Assembly: GCA_013396655.1 (NCBI GenBank)
Contig: WBMV01001905.1
Span: 516,935-580,934, forward strand
Origin: Campylorhamphus procurvoides
Lineage: Eukaryota; Chordata; Aves; Passeriformes; Dendrocolaptidae
Direction: 5' to 3'
Length of the DNA: 64,000 nucleotides
Part shown: positions 11,901 to 37,899 of the stretch, piece by piece
Numbering within the stretch: position 1 is the stretch's first letter
How the letters are laid out: each line of letters starts with the position of its first letter
The notes under the pieces: model-generated
What the model saw: only the letters and a program-made list of their open reading frames with translations
Database searches by the model: none
Told to the model about the DNA's origin: nothing
Translations under genes and position numbers: made by a program

Positions 11901-14104
11901 CTGCTACCCCTTCTCCAATTAGACCACTTTCCTGTGATGGTGTTTTCCATCTTCAGCTCTCCCCATGCTATGCGTGGCCCAGAGCAGACAGCCTATAACA
12001 CATGGGGCTTAAATTATTTGGCAGTTCCCTCTTTTGGGATTAGGGAACACTATGGAAATGGCTGCTTGTGGCACTGTGGGGCAAGCCCTGAGAAACAGGA
12101 CAGTGCTGGGGATCCTGGGGACAGCAGCAGCTGTGAGCCCCACAGCAGTCAGCTCCTCCCAGGAGCTTACAATCCCTTCTCCCAACTCACCAGGTCTCCA
12201 GGATCACAGTCTGCCATTCCTCCCCTCATTCTACCCCTCATTCTTCCAGGCTGTCCAAGGTCCCCAATTTTTTCCATGCTATTTCTCAAGCACTTGTTCC
12301 CCTCAGTGGTCCACACTGGACACCCATGAGGACTCTGATGCTCCAGACTTACCAAATCACATTTTTGAGACAGGACATTTGGCCTTAGGCAGGTCAAAAT
12401 TATTATCGTTATTGTTGCTAAAGCTTGATTTTGTAAGAAAAGCCATGGAAGGAGGACAGGAATGGCCCAGAAATTATGATCGTTCTTGGTCTCTCTCTAC
12501 CCTGTCTTTTATCTCTCAGGGAAATATTTAACCAAGTGATCCATGGCTCTACCGGATTTTCCAGCAAGAACTTACCCATTTTCTCGTCTGTGTTCTATCC
12601 TAAGCCTTAGAGGTAATGCAGGTCTCACAGCCTGCAGTGGGAAACAGAGAGTCCCTGGACCACCTTGATGGACATGTCACAGTCTCCATGGTCATTTCTG
12701 AGGACCAGCAAGCCCAAGAAAAGGGTTGTGAAGACAAAAAGCCCCACAACACTAAAATTTCTCATGGTTGTTCATTGGTTCTTTCACTCTCCTAGGTTTA
12801 GTTTCTGAAATTTGGCATGAGGGAGGGTATTCTGGAAGGATTTTTATTTTTTTAAGTAAAGATCTAACCTGGGGAAAGAAGTGTTGTAGACTGGCTAAAA
12901 AAATTGCCTGATGTAAGAGGCTAAATAAAAGAACAGAGAATAGGTGACTAAGGATTAAATCTGCTGGAATCAACTCCTGCAAATGTCTCACAAAGGTGAT
13001 GAAAGCAAAAAAAATGTTAAAAGTGTTGTCAGAAGGGTGAGTAAAATATACCGTTCAAGAGATTGGATTTCTAAAAAACATTCTGGCACTGCAGACGCCT
13101 CTGGGACAATCTCATTGGAAATACTCTCTAAAGTCAGGTCATGGAATTATTAGAAGAACAGCGTATAGATCGAAAAAGAGAAATACAGTTGATTCATGTG
13201 TACTTTTGGGTGAGGGAAGGAAAAAAAGCTAGGCTCAGCCTTTGCTACAAAGCAAAAAGAAACTTGGCAGATTTCTCATCAAAGTGTAAAGAAGCCTCTG
13301 GGAAGGAAACAGATTGATGCTACCAAGTTGTTTAGGATAATAACTACCTCCAAAGCACAAAGCTGTGGTTGGAGGTTAAGAAAGAAAGTAGCCTATGAGC
13401 AAATTCCACAGAATAGCTACAAAAGAGACCACATCGTTAAAGGTAGGAATGAAAGCACGTAACGACAGCTAGTTATTTTATTTTATTTCTTTAATTCAAA
13501 GAAAACAGAAGGCACAGCTACTAGCTAAATTAAGAAGAATAAGATGAAGACATATGGGTAGACGGGATTCAGCCCTGGGGAAAGACAAATCAGCCTTTAG
13601 TGTCCTGAAGTGAGGAAGAGCAAACTGTGATGGGCCATATGTCCTCATTCGACCACCGGAGAGAAGAGGAAGGATTCAGGATGAGTGACATCCTGAACCA
13701 AGCATGTCTAAGGCCATCCACTCCAGTGGGGACAGCTCCACTGCACTGCAATATCCTGCTAGGGATGCATCCCAACCACAGCAAGCAGGGAAGCCTGTCT
13801 TCTCCAGAGAGTAGTATTAGAGGACAGGATATTGCAGGGCTTTCCAGGAAGACTTTCACAGCCTACCAGGAAGAACAACGGGTTTGGTGTTCAAAATTTC
13901 ATGACTTGCTGGTCAAAGAAGGAAGGATTGTGTCAGGACGGGAGGAGAGGTGGAAAAGTGAGTATCCCAGGGATACCACAGAGATAAGAACCATGGTGAT
14001 GACATACGTACATGGGTTTTCATCCTTTGGCTCAGTGCCAGCAAGAATCTTCAGAGTTTATCAAAATTCCTTGGCTGCCACTGGTTAAATAACTGTATTT
14101 GGCT
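8971..14104. other. Intergenic DNA, no gene seen
   Basis: Open frames up to about 165 codons occur (for example 11832-12531 on +) but carry no domain, splice pattern or codon signature I recognise. The segment near 9150-9350 has an enhancer-like look (ccaattag, gctaataaagc) without further support. Confidence 0.45.
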
Positions 14105-15046
14105 TTAGTAGCAGAGGAGCTGTGGGGATGGTTTCTGTGAGAAGCTGTCAGAAGCTTCCCCAGTGTCCAGCAGAGCCAATGCCAGCTGGCTCCAAGACAG
14201 ACCTACTGCTGGCCTTGGCTGAGCCCATCAAGGACAGTGGTAGCACCTCTGGGGTAACAGAGTTAAGAAAGGGGAGGAAAAAACTGACAAAACAGCAAAT
14301 GTAGTCAGGAGTGGGAATACGTGAGAGAAACAGCCCTGCAGACACCAAGGCCAGTGAAGAAAGAGTGGGAGGTGGTGCTCCCGGAGCAGATGTATGCTAG
14401 AAGGAGGCTGTGACCATGTGGGAAGGCCATTCTGGAGCAAGCTCCTGGCAGGCCCCTCTCCCTGTGGCCCCATGGAGAGAGAAGCCCCCTCTGAAGCAGG
14501 TTTGCTGGCAGGACTTGTGACCCCATGAGGGACCCACTCTGGGGCAGTCTGTTCCTGAAGAGCTGCACCCCACTGAAGGGACTGACACTGGAGTAGTTCA
14601 TGCAGAACTGCAGCCATTGGAAAGGAATCACACAGGAGAAGTTCACAGAGGACTGTCTCCCATGGGAGGGACCCCACGCTGGAGCAGGAGCAGAGTGTGA
14701 AGAGTCCTCCCCTGAGGAGGAAGCAGCGGCAGAGACGATGTCTGATGAACTGACCACAGCGCCCATTCCCTGTCCTCCTGTCTGCTGCAGGGTACAACGG
14801 GGAGAAAAACAGGAGTAAGGTTGAGACCAAGAAGAAGGATGGAGCAGGGGGAAAATGTTCTTAGGGTTTGGTTTAATTTCTCATTGCCCTACTTTGATTT
14901 GATTGGTAGTAAATTAAACTAATCTTCCCCTGTCCTTATCTCAACCCATGAGTTATTTGCTATATTTTCTCTGCCCTGTTCAGCTGAGATAGGGAGTGAT
15001 GGAGCTTCAGCGGGCACCTGGCATCCAGCCAGGTCAACCCACCACA
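14105..15046 (+). mobile_element. Solo LTR of an avian endogenous retrovirus
   Basis: The segment has the layout of an avian ERVL-like LTR that I recognise from bird genomes. A 5' part (gagaagctgtcagaagcttc) leads to a promoter-like 'ggggtaacagagttaagaaa', then a long block of degenerate 35-40 nt units (variants of 'ccatgggagggaccccacgc'). An A-rich 'aaattaaactaatcttcccc' region follows and the end is 'ggtcaacccaccaca'. No gag, pol or env sequence flanks it, so it is a solo LTR left by recombination. The 5' boundary is uncertain by tens of bases. The 3' part is shorter than the relic at 1595-1797 by an internal deletion. Confidence 0.75.
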
Positions 15047-18000
15047 ATACCAAAGTCAGAACTTTCTTTTTCTGTCGGACTTTTTTCCCAAAAGGACTTT
15101 GGTTATTTTGAAAAGACATCAAGTATGTGGAACCTGAATTGGCACCATGTTATGGTGGCATAAAGTTATGGAGATGCGAAACAGTGAATCAGGTGCCCAG
15201 TCTCAGTAGACCTCACAGATCTTTGTTCAGGCCTCCATGGAGTTCAAACAACTATTTGGAATACTTAGAAAATGAAGTGCCTAAGGAGCCACGAGAGACT
15301 TACAGAAAGGCACACAGCATGACCAAATCCTTCTCATTTTTAATATTTCTATTTCTCCTTCTAAACTTTTTCTTTAAACTGAAAAATAATGAGAAAATGT
15401 GCTTCCTTGAGACAAGCCAGTACTATCAGCTAAACAGCCTCACATTCATCGTAGCACTCCAAGTGCTCTGGAATGCTTTTCAGCCCAGAGGATAATAGTA
15501 TTAGACGACCAGAAAGGCTGTCCTGTAAAAGACTGTTATTATGATTTCCAGTCTCAGAAGTTGGCTTAATCCAGCTGAGCACACACACGTTATTTAGAGA
15601 GGAGACTGAGCTCAGACACTAGTATCATCATCATCTTTACTGCAAATGAAGGGTTCAGCCAGTGAAAGGCAAGTCACGTTTTTTTGTCCTAAGCCCTGCA
15701 AACACTGGTTGTTGCACTCGTCTTTGCACTCTGCAGAGAGAGTCTGGAGCTGCTGAATGCTGAGCTGTTTGCACAAATTTGCATCTGTCAAAAAAATCCT
15801 GTTTTCTCTCTGTCACCTAATCAATCAAATGGCAAAAGATGCACTCCCTGCACCCTCCAGGGAGAACAGCTATGTGCCCACACAAAAGGCAAAGCATGAG
15901 CACAGGGGTTAACTAGAGGTGGTAAGCTGCAAACCGTGTAACAGGAACATTTTTTTTTCTCTTCTGTCTGCCTGAAATTTCATGCTGCTCTTCCTCTGTC
16001 TGTGGAACAAAAGAAGAAGAGGCAGTGATGCTCAGAGTTGGGGGAAAAAATAATCTGGGATTGTTCCCTGCATGAGAAAAATACGTTTGGAGGATTACTT
16101 GAGGGATTTGTACCTTGACTTGAGCAGGGAACACTGCACAGCATCTCTCCCAGGGTTTAGGCAGAACAGCTCCCTCCCAAAGGACATGTTCTCCCACTCA
16201 TACCTCCCCAGGTGAGCAGGAAACATCTCACACCCTATCCTGCCAAGGACTGGCAGCTGGGAACAAATCTGTGCAGATCAGCTCACAGATGGCAGCATTG
16301 CTTGGAATTGCTAGAATCTGCCTGTGCCAAAACCTTCCAGGGCTACTGCTGCCCCGTCAGTAGGGTCGGGGTGAGCTCTCTGGCCCCAGCCTTTTTTGCT
16401 CCATGGGGATATTGCATTTCACTACTCAACACCTGGAGATAAGGTCCCTCTGTGAATATCCAGCACAGATAATAGAATTCTACCTATTCATTCTTGCACC
16501 ACCAGTGTCTTTGCTAACACTCCTCCTTGACACCACACCCTCAGCCATACTTTTGCTTGCCAAAACAGCTCAGCCTCCCTCTGTCCTTCCAGTTGCCTCC
16601 CAAAGAAGGAGCCACTGGGCACTCAGATAGATGAGCGTCAGGATGGGAGAGACATCGGCTTCCCCACATCAGTCTCAGGGAAGCAGCTCAAACCAGTTGA
16701 AACCCCAGTGAGCAGCAACTCTTCCCAGGCAAGCACTCCTTCCCTGGCACATTTTCCCATGGAAGACAAGCACAGGGGCCTTAAAATAAATCTGTCTTTT
16801 TAAAGCAGTGATGCTAAATGAAGGTTTGAGATCAAAGGCTGGGATTCTCACATTTTGCCAAGATAGACATATCCATTCACGAGATTTTTGGTGCAACAAA
16901 ATACTTGCTAATGAAGAGGATCATAATCTTATTATTAGCCACAACCTACCACAGTATGTCACTCGAGAGCGGGCTGGAATATGTCCTAGTTTAGGAAGTT
17001 GCACAGTAGGCTTTGCTTTTGATTTAATGAGCTGTGATTGTGTTTATTTTCAGCAGCAACTATGCCTGTTAAATTTTGGTTGAAGGTCTGATCGTTAACG
17101 ACAGTAATCGACGGAAAGGATGAATTTGGGTTGAAGGGCAGGAAAACAGGGACTGTATGTCTCTGAGATTCAGTCCCCAAGCACACAGACACAAGGTGGT
17201 CAGCAGACCCTGAGCTTTCTTTGCTTTTACATTCCTGGATGATGGGTTTTAAGCTACTGGTCAAGTCAGCTAAGGGGATTTAGACAAAAAAATCAAAAAT
17301 TTTTGCAGTTATGGAGTGGGGCACAAAAGAGAGGCAGGTGTAGGAAATCAACTGTGGGGGCCAAACTTGCCTCTTGAGGGATGAGCCATGGTGGGACAAG
17401 GTCATTGGCTGACCTCTGCTATCAAGATCCCATAAATTTTAAGATAGAGGGACATGTCAGTAGTGTGCAACAGCTGAACCTGACAGACAATATAAACGGA
17501 GATGCATACTTTGAAAAAAAAATAAAATTGCTGCAGCAGATCTGGTTGGTGTAGGCAGTGCTCTGGAGTGAGATGGCGCCCTGTGTGGCAGAGTCTCCCC
17601 ACATTAACAGCCCCACCACAGTGCAGTGCTGTTGCCTGTCTGGGCAACTGGAGATGGACCACTGAGCAAGAAGGGTGGGCCAGGGTGGACAGGTCCCAAC
17701 TCAGTCATCCCCCCTTCATGCTCTTTTTGCATATGGCATTTTTTTCTCAGCTTCAAGCTTTATGAAGGATGCTGTGCTCGGTATTTGACATCATCAGCCC
17801 CAAAGGGGTCCAGCACAGTTTATTCTCCAGCGTCAAAGAGTGCACACACAGACATGTGCATGTGTATGTATGTACAGACAGGACATCCATGTGGGGCACG
17901 AAGGAAACACAGGCAGGGACAGACATATGAACAGACACACAGAGCCAGTTGTAGCCCTTAAAAGATTGCCATGGACAACATTAAGATAAGCAAAGAGATG

Positions 18001-18469
18001 CAGGTGAACATTTCTTCCAAGCAAAATTTCCTATGATCCTACTGTACTTACGATGTTCAAAAAAACCCAGAAAAACAAACCCAACTGAACATGATGAATG
18101 ACAGGAAACAGAATAAATCTGAGAGAGACACTCAGTTCAGAGGTAAAGGCTAAAGGTATCCATGACCCTATTAAATGAAAATACTTGAAAAAACCCACTG
18201 TGCAGCATTTTCCTCAAGTCGAGGGCAAATCCTTTGCCCTCAACTGAGCCTTCACCAGGCCTGGGCTCACTGCTCCCTTTCCCAGGTTGTGCCCAGCCTG
18301 GACACGGGGCTCAGCCCGAGGCTGTTCCCTTGTGCCAAGCGGCGAGGTGTTTTGCAGAGCAACCACCGAACAGCAGCTTGTCAGCTCCAGCGCCTGTGAA
18401 TTCCCATGGCAAGTGTAAAAAAGCAGTTAACATGTCGTTCTATTTTAAAAGCTGCTTTTTCATGACGGC
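15047..18469. other. Intergenic DNA upstream of CNMD, no gene seen
   Basis: No exon is recognised. Short CA/TG-rich runs occur near 17846-17875. Distal CNMD regulatory DNA is likely here but nothing specific can be pointed to. Confidence 0.4.
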
Positions 18470-18581
18470 CGTCTGTCTGACGGGGCACCCCTCCTCTCCG
18501 CCACGGCATGCGGGCGGGTGTGTGTGTGTCCCCTGCGCCGCTGCTCGAAGATGGAGGGGTGGGAGGGGGGCACGGGGCTGG

Positions 18582-19565
18582 NNNNNNNNNNNNNNNNNNN
18601 NNNNNNNNNNNNNNNNNNNNNNNNNNNNNNNNNNNNNNNNNNNNNNNNNNNNNNNNNNNNNNNNNNNNNNNNNNNNNNNNNNNNNNNNNNNNNNNNNNNN
18701 NNNNNNNNNNNNNNNNNNNNNNNNNNNNNNNNNNNNNNNNNNNNNNNNNNNNNNNNNNNNNNNNNNNNNNNNNNNNNNNNNNNNNNNNNNNNNNNNNNNN
18801 NNNNNNNNNNNNNNNNNNNNNNNNNNNNNNNNNNNNNNNNNNNNNNNNNNNNNNNNNNNNNNNNNNNNNNNNNNNNNNNNNNNNNNNNNNNNNNNNNNNN
18901 NNNNNNNNNNNNNNNNNNNNNNNNNNNNNNNNNNNNNNNNNNNNNNNNNNNNNNNNNNNNNNNNNNNNNNNNNNNNNNNNNNNNNNNNNNNNNNNNNNNN
19001 NNNNNNNNNNNNNNNNNNNNNNNNNNNNNNNNNNNNNNNNNNNNNNNNNNNNNNNNNNNNNNNNNNNNNNNNNNNNNNNNNNNNNNNNNNNNNNNNNNNN
19101 NNNNNNNNNNNNNNNNNNNNNNNNNNNNNNNNNNNNNNNNNNNNNNNNNNNNNNNNNNNNNNNNNNNNNNNNNNNNNNNNNNNNNNNNNNNNNNNNNNNN
19201 NNNNNNNNNNNNNNNNNNNNNNNNNNNNNNNNNNNNNNNNNNNNNNNNNNNNNNNNNNNNNNNNNNNNNNNNNNNNNNNNNNNNNNNNNNNNNNNNNNNN
19301 NNNNNNNNNNNNNNNNNNNNNNNNNNNNNNNNNNNNNNNNNNNNNNNNNNNNNNNNNNNNNNNNNNNNNNNNNNNNNNNNNNNNNNNNNNNNNNNNNNNN
19401 NNNNNNNNNNNNNNNNNNNNNNNNNNNNNNNNNNNNNNNNNNNNNNNNNNNNNNNNNNNNNNNNNNNNNNNNNNNNNNNNNNNNNNNNNNNNNNNNNNNN
19501 NNNNNNNNNNNNNNNNNNNNNNNNNNNNNNNNNNNNNNNNNNNNNNNNNNNNNNNNNNNNNNNNN
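18582..19565. other. Assembly gap (984 N)
   Basis: An unbroken run of N between two GC-rich edges. Any open frame drawn across it is meaningless. The cause is most likely poor sequencing of GC-rich promoter DNA. Confidence 0.99.
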
Positions 19566-19680
19566 CCCGCCGGCCGGGGTCGGGGCCGGAGCGGGGCGGG
19601 CCGGGGCGGTGCAGCCCCCCGTCGGGGCCGGGAACGGGGCCGGGGCTGGGGCCGGGACAGCTCTCCATCCCGCGGCAGCC

Positions 19681-31718
<12,038 letters not shown>

Positions 31719-32195
31719 GAAAAAGCCTTGACAAAAATATTCTTTTTAAAAAAAATCAGGAGCCTTGACAAAATAAGCAGGAATGCAATGATGACAAACT
31801 GGTAGAAGACTACAACCAAAGCAGCAGTACCAATCCCAGCTTTCAAAATCAAAGTGTGTTTTACCAAAAGCAAGGTCAGATATTCTAAAATAACTGCAAA
31901 TTAAAATCTTAAATTAGTATTCCATTAGATTTACAAGTGACAAGGCTATAGTAGCACTTGCTGAATTAAACTGAGACATCCCCCAAAAAAGACAATATTA
32001 ACTTTGTTCACAAACTGGTTTAGCAGTCCAGAACCTTGGCCATAAACATAAATTCAGCCTTTCATAACAAAATCCTCTCTTTCCAAGCTACATGTGAAAA
32101 TTTATGTCCAATTAGGCAACTAGCTCAACTTGTACACTTGGGAGTGCCTTTCATCCATGTAGCTTACTTAAATAAATCACAAGTTAAGTTGCTCC
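31719..32195 (+). other. CNMD: CNMD 3' untranslated region (approximate)
   Basis: AT-rich sequence after the TGA. The end is placed about 20 nt past the AATAAA at 32171. Weaker ATTAAA signals at 31900 and 31965 could give shorter ends. Confidence 0.4.
32171..32176 (+). terminator. CNMD: Candidate CNMD polyadenylation signal
   Basis: First canonical AATAAA after the stop codon on this strand, 453 nt downstream, followed by T/G-containing sequence (gttaagttgctcc). Choice among sites is uncertain. Confidence 0.4.
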
Positions 32196-35100
32196 CCATT
32201 GCTATTCAGAGTTGCCTGGTCATTATGAATGGTTATAAACCAATTACAGCATACCTTTCCCACAAAGCTGCTCCAGGGGACACGGGAAAGCACACATTGT
32301 GTTAAATCGGAAACAAACAGCAGGAAAAGGGGCTGTAGAAAGGAATGTGCGTGGCCACAGAATCAAAATCCTTTGCACATCCCAACATCAAAGAAGTCCC
32401 AGCATCAAGAATCTTGTATCCATGATACCACTGTAGTGTCTAACAAGTATCTGCTATCCAGCTACTACAGCAAAAGTATTTACATGCAGTTGCAGACCAA
32501 AGAGTCTCAAGACCCTTCAGAATCTACACCAGCCACTGTTACTTATAAATCCTTGAACTAGACACTTTCAACACAAGATTACAACTGCTCTTTATTCCAC
32601 ATGGATAGCAGCCATTCACACTACCTCCTTTAGCTTCGCTGAAACTAACCTCTGTTTCCTGCAAGAGAAACTGCTTACCAGTAAGGAGGAGAAAAAAAAA
32701 AGAGAAAAAAAGTTTTCTCACCTCACCCTTTTTGCTTAGGCAAACTCTACAATTATTGGGATTGATCCTATTACATATTAAATCTCTAAGGAAGGTACTA
32801 AGCCAAAACACTCAAAGATGGAACGGCTTAGTATTTCTAGTCTTGAAAGACAAAGATAGAGGTATTATACTATGTTCATCCATACTATACATCTTGAACC
32901 CTACCACCAAGTTTATGGAGCCATCTACATGGCCTTTATGAACAAAACAGTCCAATTTTTCTTAAAGTTCACTTTCTGGAGCATTCACTTTTGTGACTAA
33001 ACAGCTCTTGAGATGTTGCAAGCCCAGTAATGTTATTAAGACTGCATGACTCACAGAAAAGAGGAATTAATTTGACATAATCGTAGCTTAAAGAAAATAA
33101 AGACAACCTCATATGGAATTCTAAACTGCATATCTGAAAGGCAAAGTACTAAATGAGAAGAAGATGAGAATAGAATTCAGTATTTTGTTCTATTGTAGCT
33201 TTTTTAATATAAGCTTCACCTTCCCTTAATCTGAAGGACAGACTCACTTTGAAATATTTAAATTATAAACTTCTTATAGTGGGATTTCAAGGCCTGTTAA
33301 ATTTGAGTTTCTCCTTTTTAAACTGAAAATGACCTTGATCATTATGTTGTTTTAGCAGTACGTCATTCATATGCTTAGAAAAGTCGGTTTTCCTTTTTTT
33401 TTCCTGCAGATTAAACAAATACATTCAAATACAACAATCGCTTTCTGTGCTTTTTTCAATGTAGAAAGTGTAACAACTCCTCTACATACTCATTCAAGAT
33501 CTGTCTGGAGAGGAAAAGGGGATCAGCAAGTGAAACACTGAACGCAAAGAGAGGGAAACATATCTGAATTAGACTGTTACTGTCTAGCATCTTGAGGCCT
33601 GTCTCCCCTTCTGAAGATATAAAAAACTTTTGTAGGTGATTTTTGCATTGACACATTCTTAACAAAACGGATTCTTCCTAAACAAAAGCTTGTATCAGTT
33701 GCTTTCTATAGGCAGTCACAAAGCACTTAAGTGGTAAAAAAAGCATCCTACTCATGGATGCATTAAACTGTCACATACAGCATGTACATCTCAGGAACAC
33801 TTCTGTATACACCATGCCAACAAAAGCCCCAGTAATCATAAAATTTATCCATTTCCAAAAGATATGCAACAAAATGCCTTCCCCAACTCAAGCTTCAAGT
33901 AAGCAGATTTCTAATTACATACATATCAGATTCAAAGAAAAAAAGATCTCACGCTGCAGCAAGGTTGAAAAAAAATCTTACTTCAGCGCAACATCTAATT
34001 TTGAAGGAAAAGTTCTGAGGTGACACAGGAACAATAAAACCAAAAAGCAAACAGTATGAAAAGACACAGAGATATTCCCTGCAGTGGTGATTCAGACTCC
34101 AGCTCTTAACTAGCCTCAGCGATCCTATTCACTACTGTACAGCATTTACTATCAATGTTGAAGTTTTTCACTGCCACAAATATAATACCTTGGCACACTA
34201 AAGACATTATGCCAGCATTTGAGGAGTGTGGAGGGGAGATTCTCCTTCAATCTGACCCTCTGCTAGAAGAAACCAGTTGAAAACGTTTTGGACAAAGTTT
34301 AGGGGAAGAGGAGAGAAAGAGGAATGAGCTTGTCAACAGTGTTTCCCACCACAGGTGGGTGGATGTTTGTCAGAGCACTGCAATTCTACTATCCTTAAAA
34401 CTTAATTACCCATGTGATTGTGTAACCAGGAGGATTAGGATGGCAGAGCAGATTAGAGCAAAAAAAGGGGACAATATCAGGCTGGTGGAAAAGAGAAGGA
34501 AAACAAGGAGCAGTGCCATAGGGTTAAAAAGACTGAAAGGAAGTGATGGGAAGGCAGGAATCTCTTTTCTGAATCTACAGCTCCCTTTCTCCCCACAAAT
34601 GAACTGGAGTCCTTCCTTTGTCCTTTTTGATACAGGAATCACCCTCCACTTGTATCTACATTGAGAAATCAAAAAGAAGCTGGGAGGCATGGAAGTGGGG
34701 GCAGGCTGTCTTCTGCCTCCCACATAACACTTCACCCCTACTGCAGCACAAAAAAATTCCAAGGAAGTTTCAGTGAAGAACAGACTAATCAGTTGTTCTG
34801 TGCAGTGCAGCACACACCAAAAAAAAAGAAACCAAACATGAAACTACAGCTGGCAAAGCACAGATTGCTGATTGACACATCATGGTGGACAGAATCTCTG
34901 CTCAGAAAGTGAAAGAGTTAAACTGAACCAGGAGTACCATCATCTTCTGCTTCCAAGATCAAGTGATCTTTTACCACCACACATACACCAAAGATGAGAG
35001 ACACAGCCTTAAGATGCAACAGACAGACATCTTCCCCCAGAACAGGAACAGAGGAACCCCATCTGTGGTGTTAAATGGCAAATCTACTGTTACCTCTCAC

Positions 35101-37899
35101 TGTCCTGTTCCCATGTTCTCAACAGAAGTACAAATTAGAGAATGAGGTAAAACTACCTGGGTCTTCTAGACCATACTATTTACAGATGACCAAAAGGCTT
35201 GGAAAAAAAACCCTCAAGAGGTTTGAAAACCGTTAAAACATCATCCACCCTGTCCTTGCATGTACTCACTGCCAATGCCGCAAACTTCCCAGAGGAAATT
35301 CCCTTTGTCACTGGTTTCCCTGAGCCTCTATCCAACCTCCAAGCTCCTGCTAGCTTTTTCTTGACCTAGGGCTTCTGGAACCTTTGTGTGTGTGTTGTGA
35401 AGAACAAAACATACTGTTCATAAAGTTCATGAAGCACCTTCTCCCCAGCTTTATAAGGAAATTTTGCCTACTGCTTTAATCTAATCCCCTCCAAACAGAA
35501 AAAAACCCAACACACACACATCCCCACATTCCCCTTCCCCCATGAGGCAGAAAGAGCTGCAATTATTGATTCACCTGAATTCTACAATGGAACACACACA
35601 GATTATTTGCCTGTGCTCAGAAACATGCTCAAATTATATCTGGACCTGAAAACTTGGTTTGCAGGATTGAGATGGACAGAGAGCTTCTACCACTTCGTTG
35701 CTACAAGTTTTAGCCTGAAGCTAAAGCATTACATCTGCATTACATATGCCTCAAGAGTACATAAAGTAGCAATGCATTTTATTTTACTTTTGCCTTACGC
35801 TAAGTGCATTGAATCTCAAAGCACTGAAACAGTGCCCACTTAATGCAAGAATATATTGTGCTTATCTGACGAAATACTACCATGGTGTTTCAGTGAGTGA
35901 AAGTAGACAGAGGAACCTTTACTGTGTTTTCTTCAGTAAGTAAGAGCAACTTGACTGGCAGAAAATATCCTCAAATTACTTTTTAATTTCTATTTAAGAG
36001 ATTTTTATCTAGGCTTTTCCCCATAGCAAGCCTTTGCTAAGCACTGTTAAGTGCTCTGAATGACATTTATAAAGCAAGTCTGGCCAGGAGACAAAGAACC
36101 CAATTTTCTGACAAAGAGAAACAGTCAGATATTTGTCTTCCTTCTACATTACAAGGGAAGAAATGCCTTTCAGGGCAAAAATGAAAAGCAGCAAAGCACT
36201 TACCCAGGAAAATCAAGTTCAAGCACCTATCTCAAATCAAGTCAACTTGAATGCTAGTGTCCCATATGGATAGCAAATGCTCTACATATTGAGCAACTAG
36301 CTACTCAGAATTCTCTAAAGGTCAAAAAAAGCCCCACTGAAGCTAACACATCTTCCCTCAAACAGGCCACAAGTAAATTCTTTGAGAAACTCTTCCAAGC
36401 AGCAGACGTTGTTCAGTGTCCAGAGATAAGGTGCACACAAAACCTTTCCTAAATCCACTCCACCCTAGTTCATTGTGTTCACAGAGCAGGATGACATTCA
36501 GTTCTGAAGGTTATCAAATTTGAGCTCTGGAAAACATGAATCAATTCTGAAGCCACAAGTGATTCAAAAGAAACTGCTGCCCAGCTTGCACTATAGGATA
36601 ATCAGGATCCGAGCGCCAGAAGAAACTGCAATTATGTCAAAACTGTAGTCATAGCTACAGCTGCCCACCATGACAATGCAAAGTTTATAGCTACAGCACA
36701 CATCCAAAACCAAAATCTTTTTGGCATTTGTGGTATTTTAAAATATTGGTATCTCCCTACTGTACAGGCATAGTAACAAGAGTAGGAAAAAAGCCACTGC
36801 ACTTTGCCAGCATCACTGCAAAATCTAGATTCCTGCTCCTCAGAAAGAACAGAATGTAGACTTCCTTCCTCCTCTTTAGTTTTCAATCATCAATTCCTGA
36901 ACACCTGCAGACATCACTTATCCTATTAAAACACCTGTTCTCACAGTCTTTATATTTTACCAAGCTCATCCAGTTCACACTGTAGTGAAATAACATAATC
37001 AAACACAAAAAAAGGTAGAAAAACAATGGGGAAACCTCCACAAAATTAGAAATGCAAGCAGAAGTAGCAAACTTAGAGCAGCATCCAATGGTTAGCAAGG
37101 AATGAAGTGGCTTTCAGGGTGCTGTCAATATTTGCAATTTCACAGTATTTTCTAAGATCACAGAATATTTAGGTATCAGAGACAGTGGCAGTGGACCAGG
37201 CATGTTTAGCACAACTTTGTGAATTCATCTCTTCTTCACGGAATCATAGCACAGTTGAGGTTGGAAGGCACCTCTAGAGGTGACCTTACCCAGTGCCCCT
37301 GCTCAAGCAGGGGCACCTTGAGCTAGGCGCTCAGGAGTACATCCAGGTGGCTTTTGAGCATCTACAGGCCCTTGCAGACTTGTATCCAGGCAATACAAAC
37401 ATAGACAGTACTTACCTTCTCAGTTCTTTTTCTGCAAATATTGTTATTTACATTTTGATCATGGCAAAAAAAGTGGCACGATTAAGGACACACAGGTTCT
37501 TCTCTAAACAGTCTCTAGTATCCAGAAATTACAGAACTTAAAGCAACTGCTTGCTGTCTTTGATTTCCGGCAATTGTAAAAGACCCTTCTTTTTGAGTAC
37601 AGAAGGCAGACAGGGAATTTTTCTGTAAAAATTTCCAGTCACAACAAATTTTCTACCTTCCATCACTTGTACCTACAGTTTAACCTTATCACCCAGGTGG
37701 AAGGACTCCAAAACTGGGTATTTTGTGTCTTCATCAAGAACAGTAATGCCATGATCTTCACTGAACGCATATTTCACTTCTATACATGCCAGCTTTTCTT
37801 GTTTTAAGTGTGTACTCACATCTTTACCTATCCATTTGATGTGATTGCCCCATCAAAACCCAAGAACACTAAAAATTAAATAAAGCAGCTTCCGTATAG
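32196..37899. other. Interval between convergent gene ends
   Basis: AT-rich DNA between the CNMD and SUGT1 3' ends. No gene is recognised apart from a CR1 fragment at 37238-37382. Either gene could have longer 3' ends reaching into it. Confidence 0.5.
37238..37382 (-). mobile_element. CR1 LINE 3' fragment
   Basis: Starts at the inverted CR1 tail 'cacggaatcatagcacagtt', then 'gaggttggaaggcacctcta', 'cccctgctcaagcaggggca' and 'acatccaggtggcttttgag'. This is the typical antisense 3' end. Confidence 0.9.

Noticed and set aside
11832..12531. Two overlapping 165-codon + frames
   Set aside because: No recognisable domain, biased composition or splice sites. Considered chance.
14228..14830. 200-codon minus-strand frame
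   Set aside because: It is antisense to the solo LTR and arises from its repeated units.
34406..34813. 135-codon minus-strand frame between CNMD and SUGT1
   Set aside because: Hydrophobic, low-complexity translation of A-rich DNA on the other strand. No family or exon signals.
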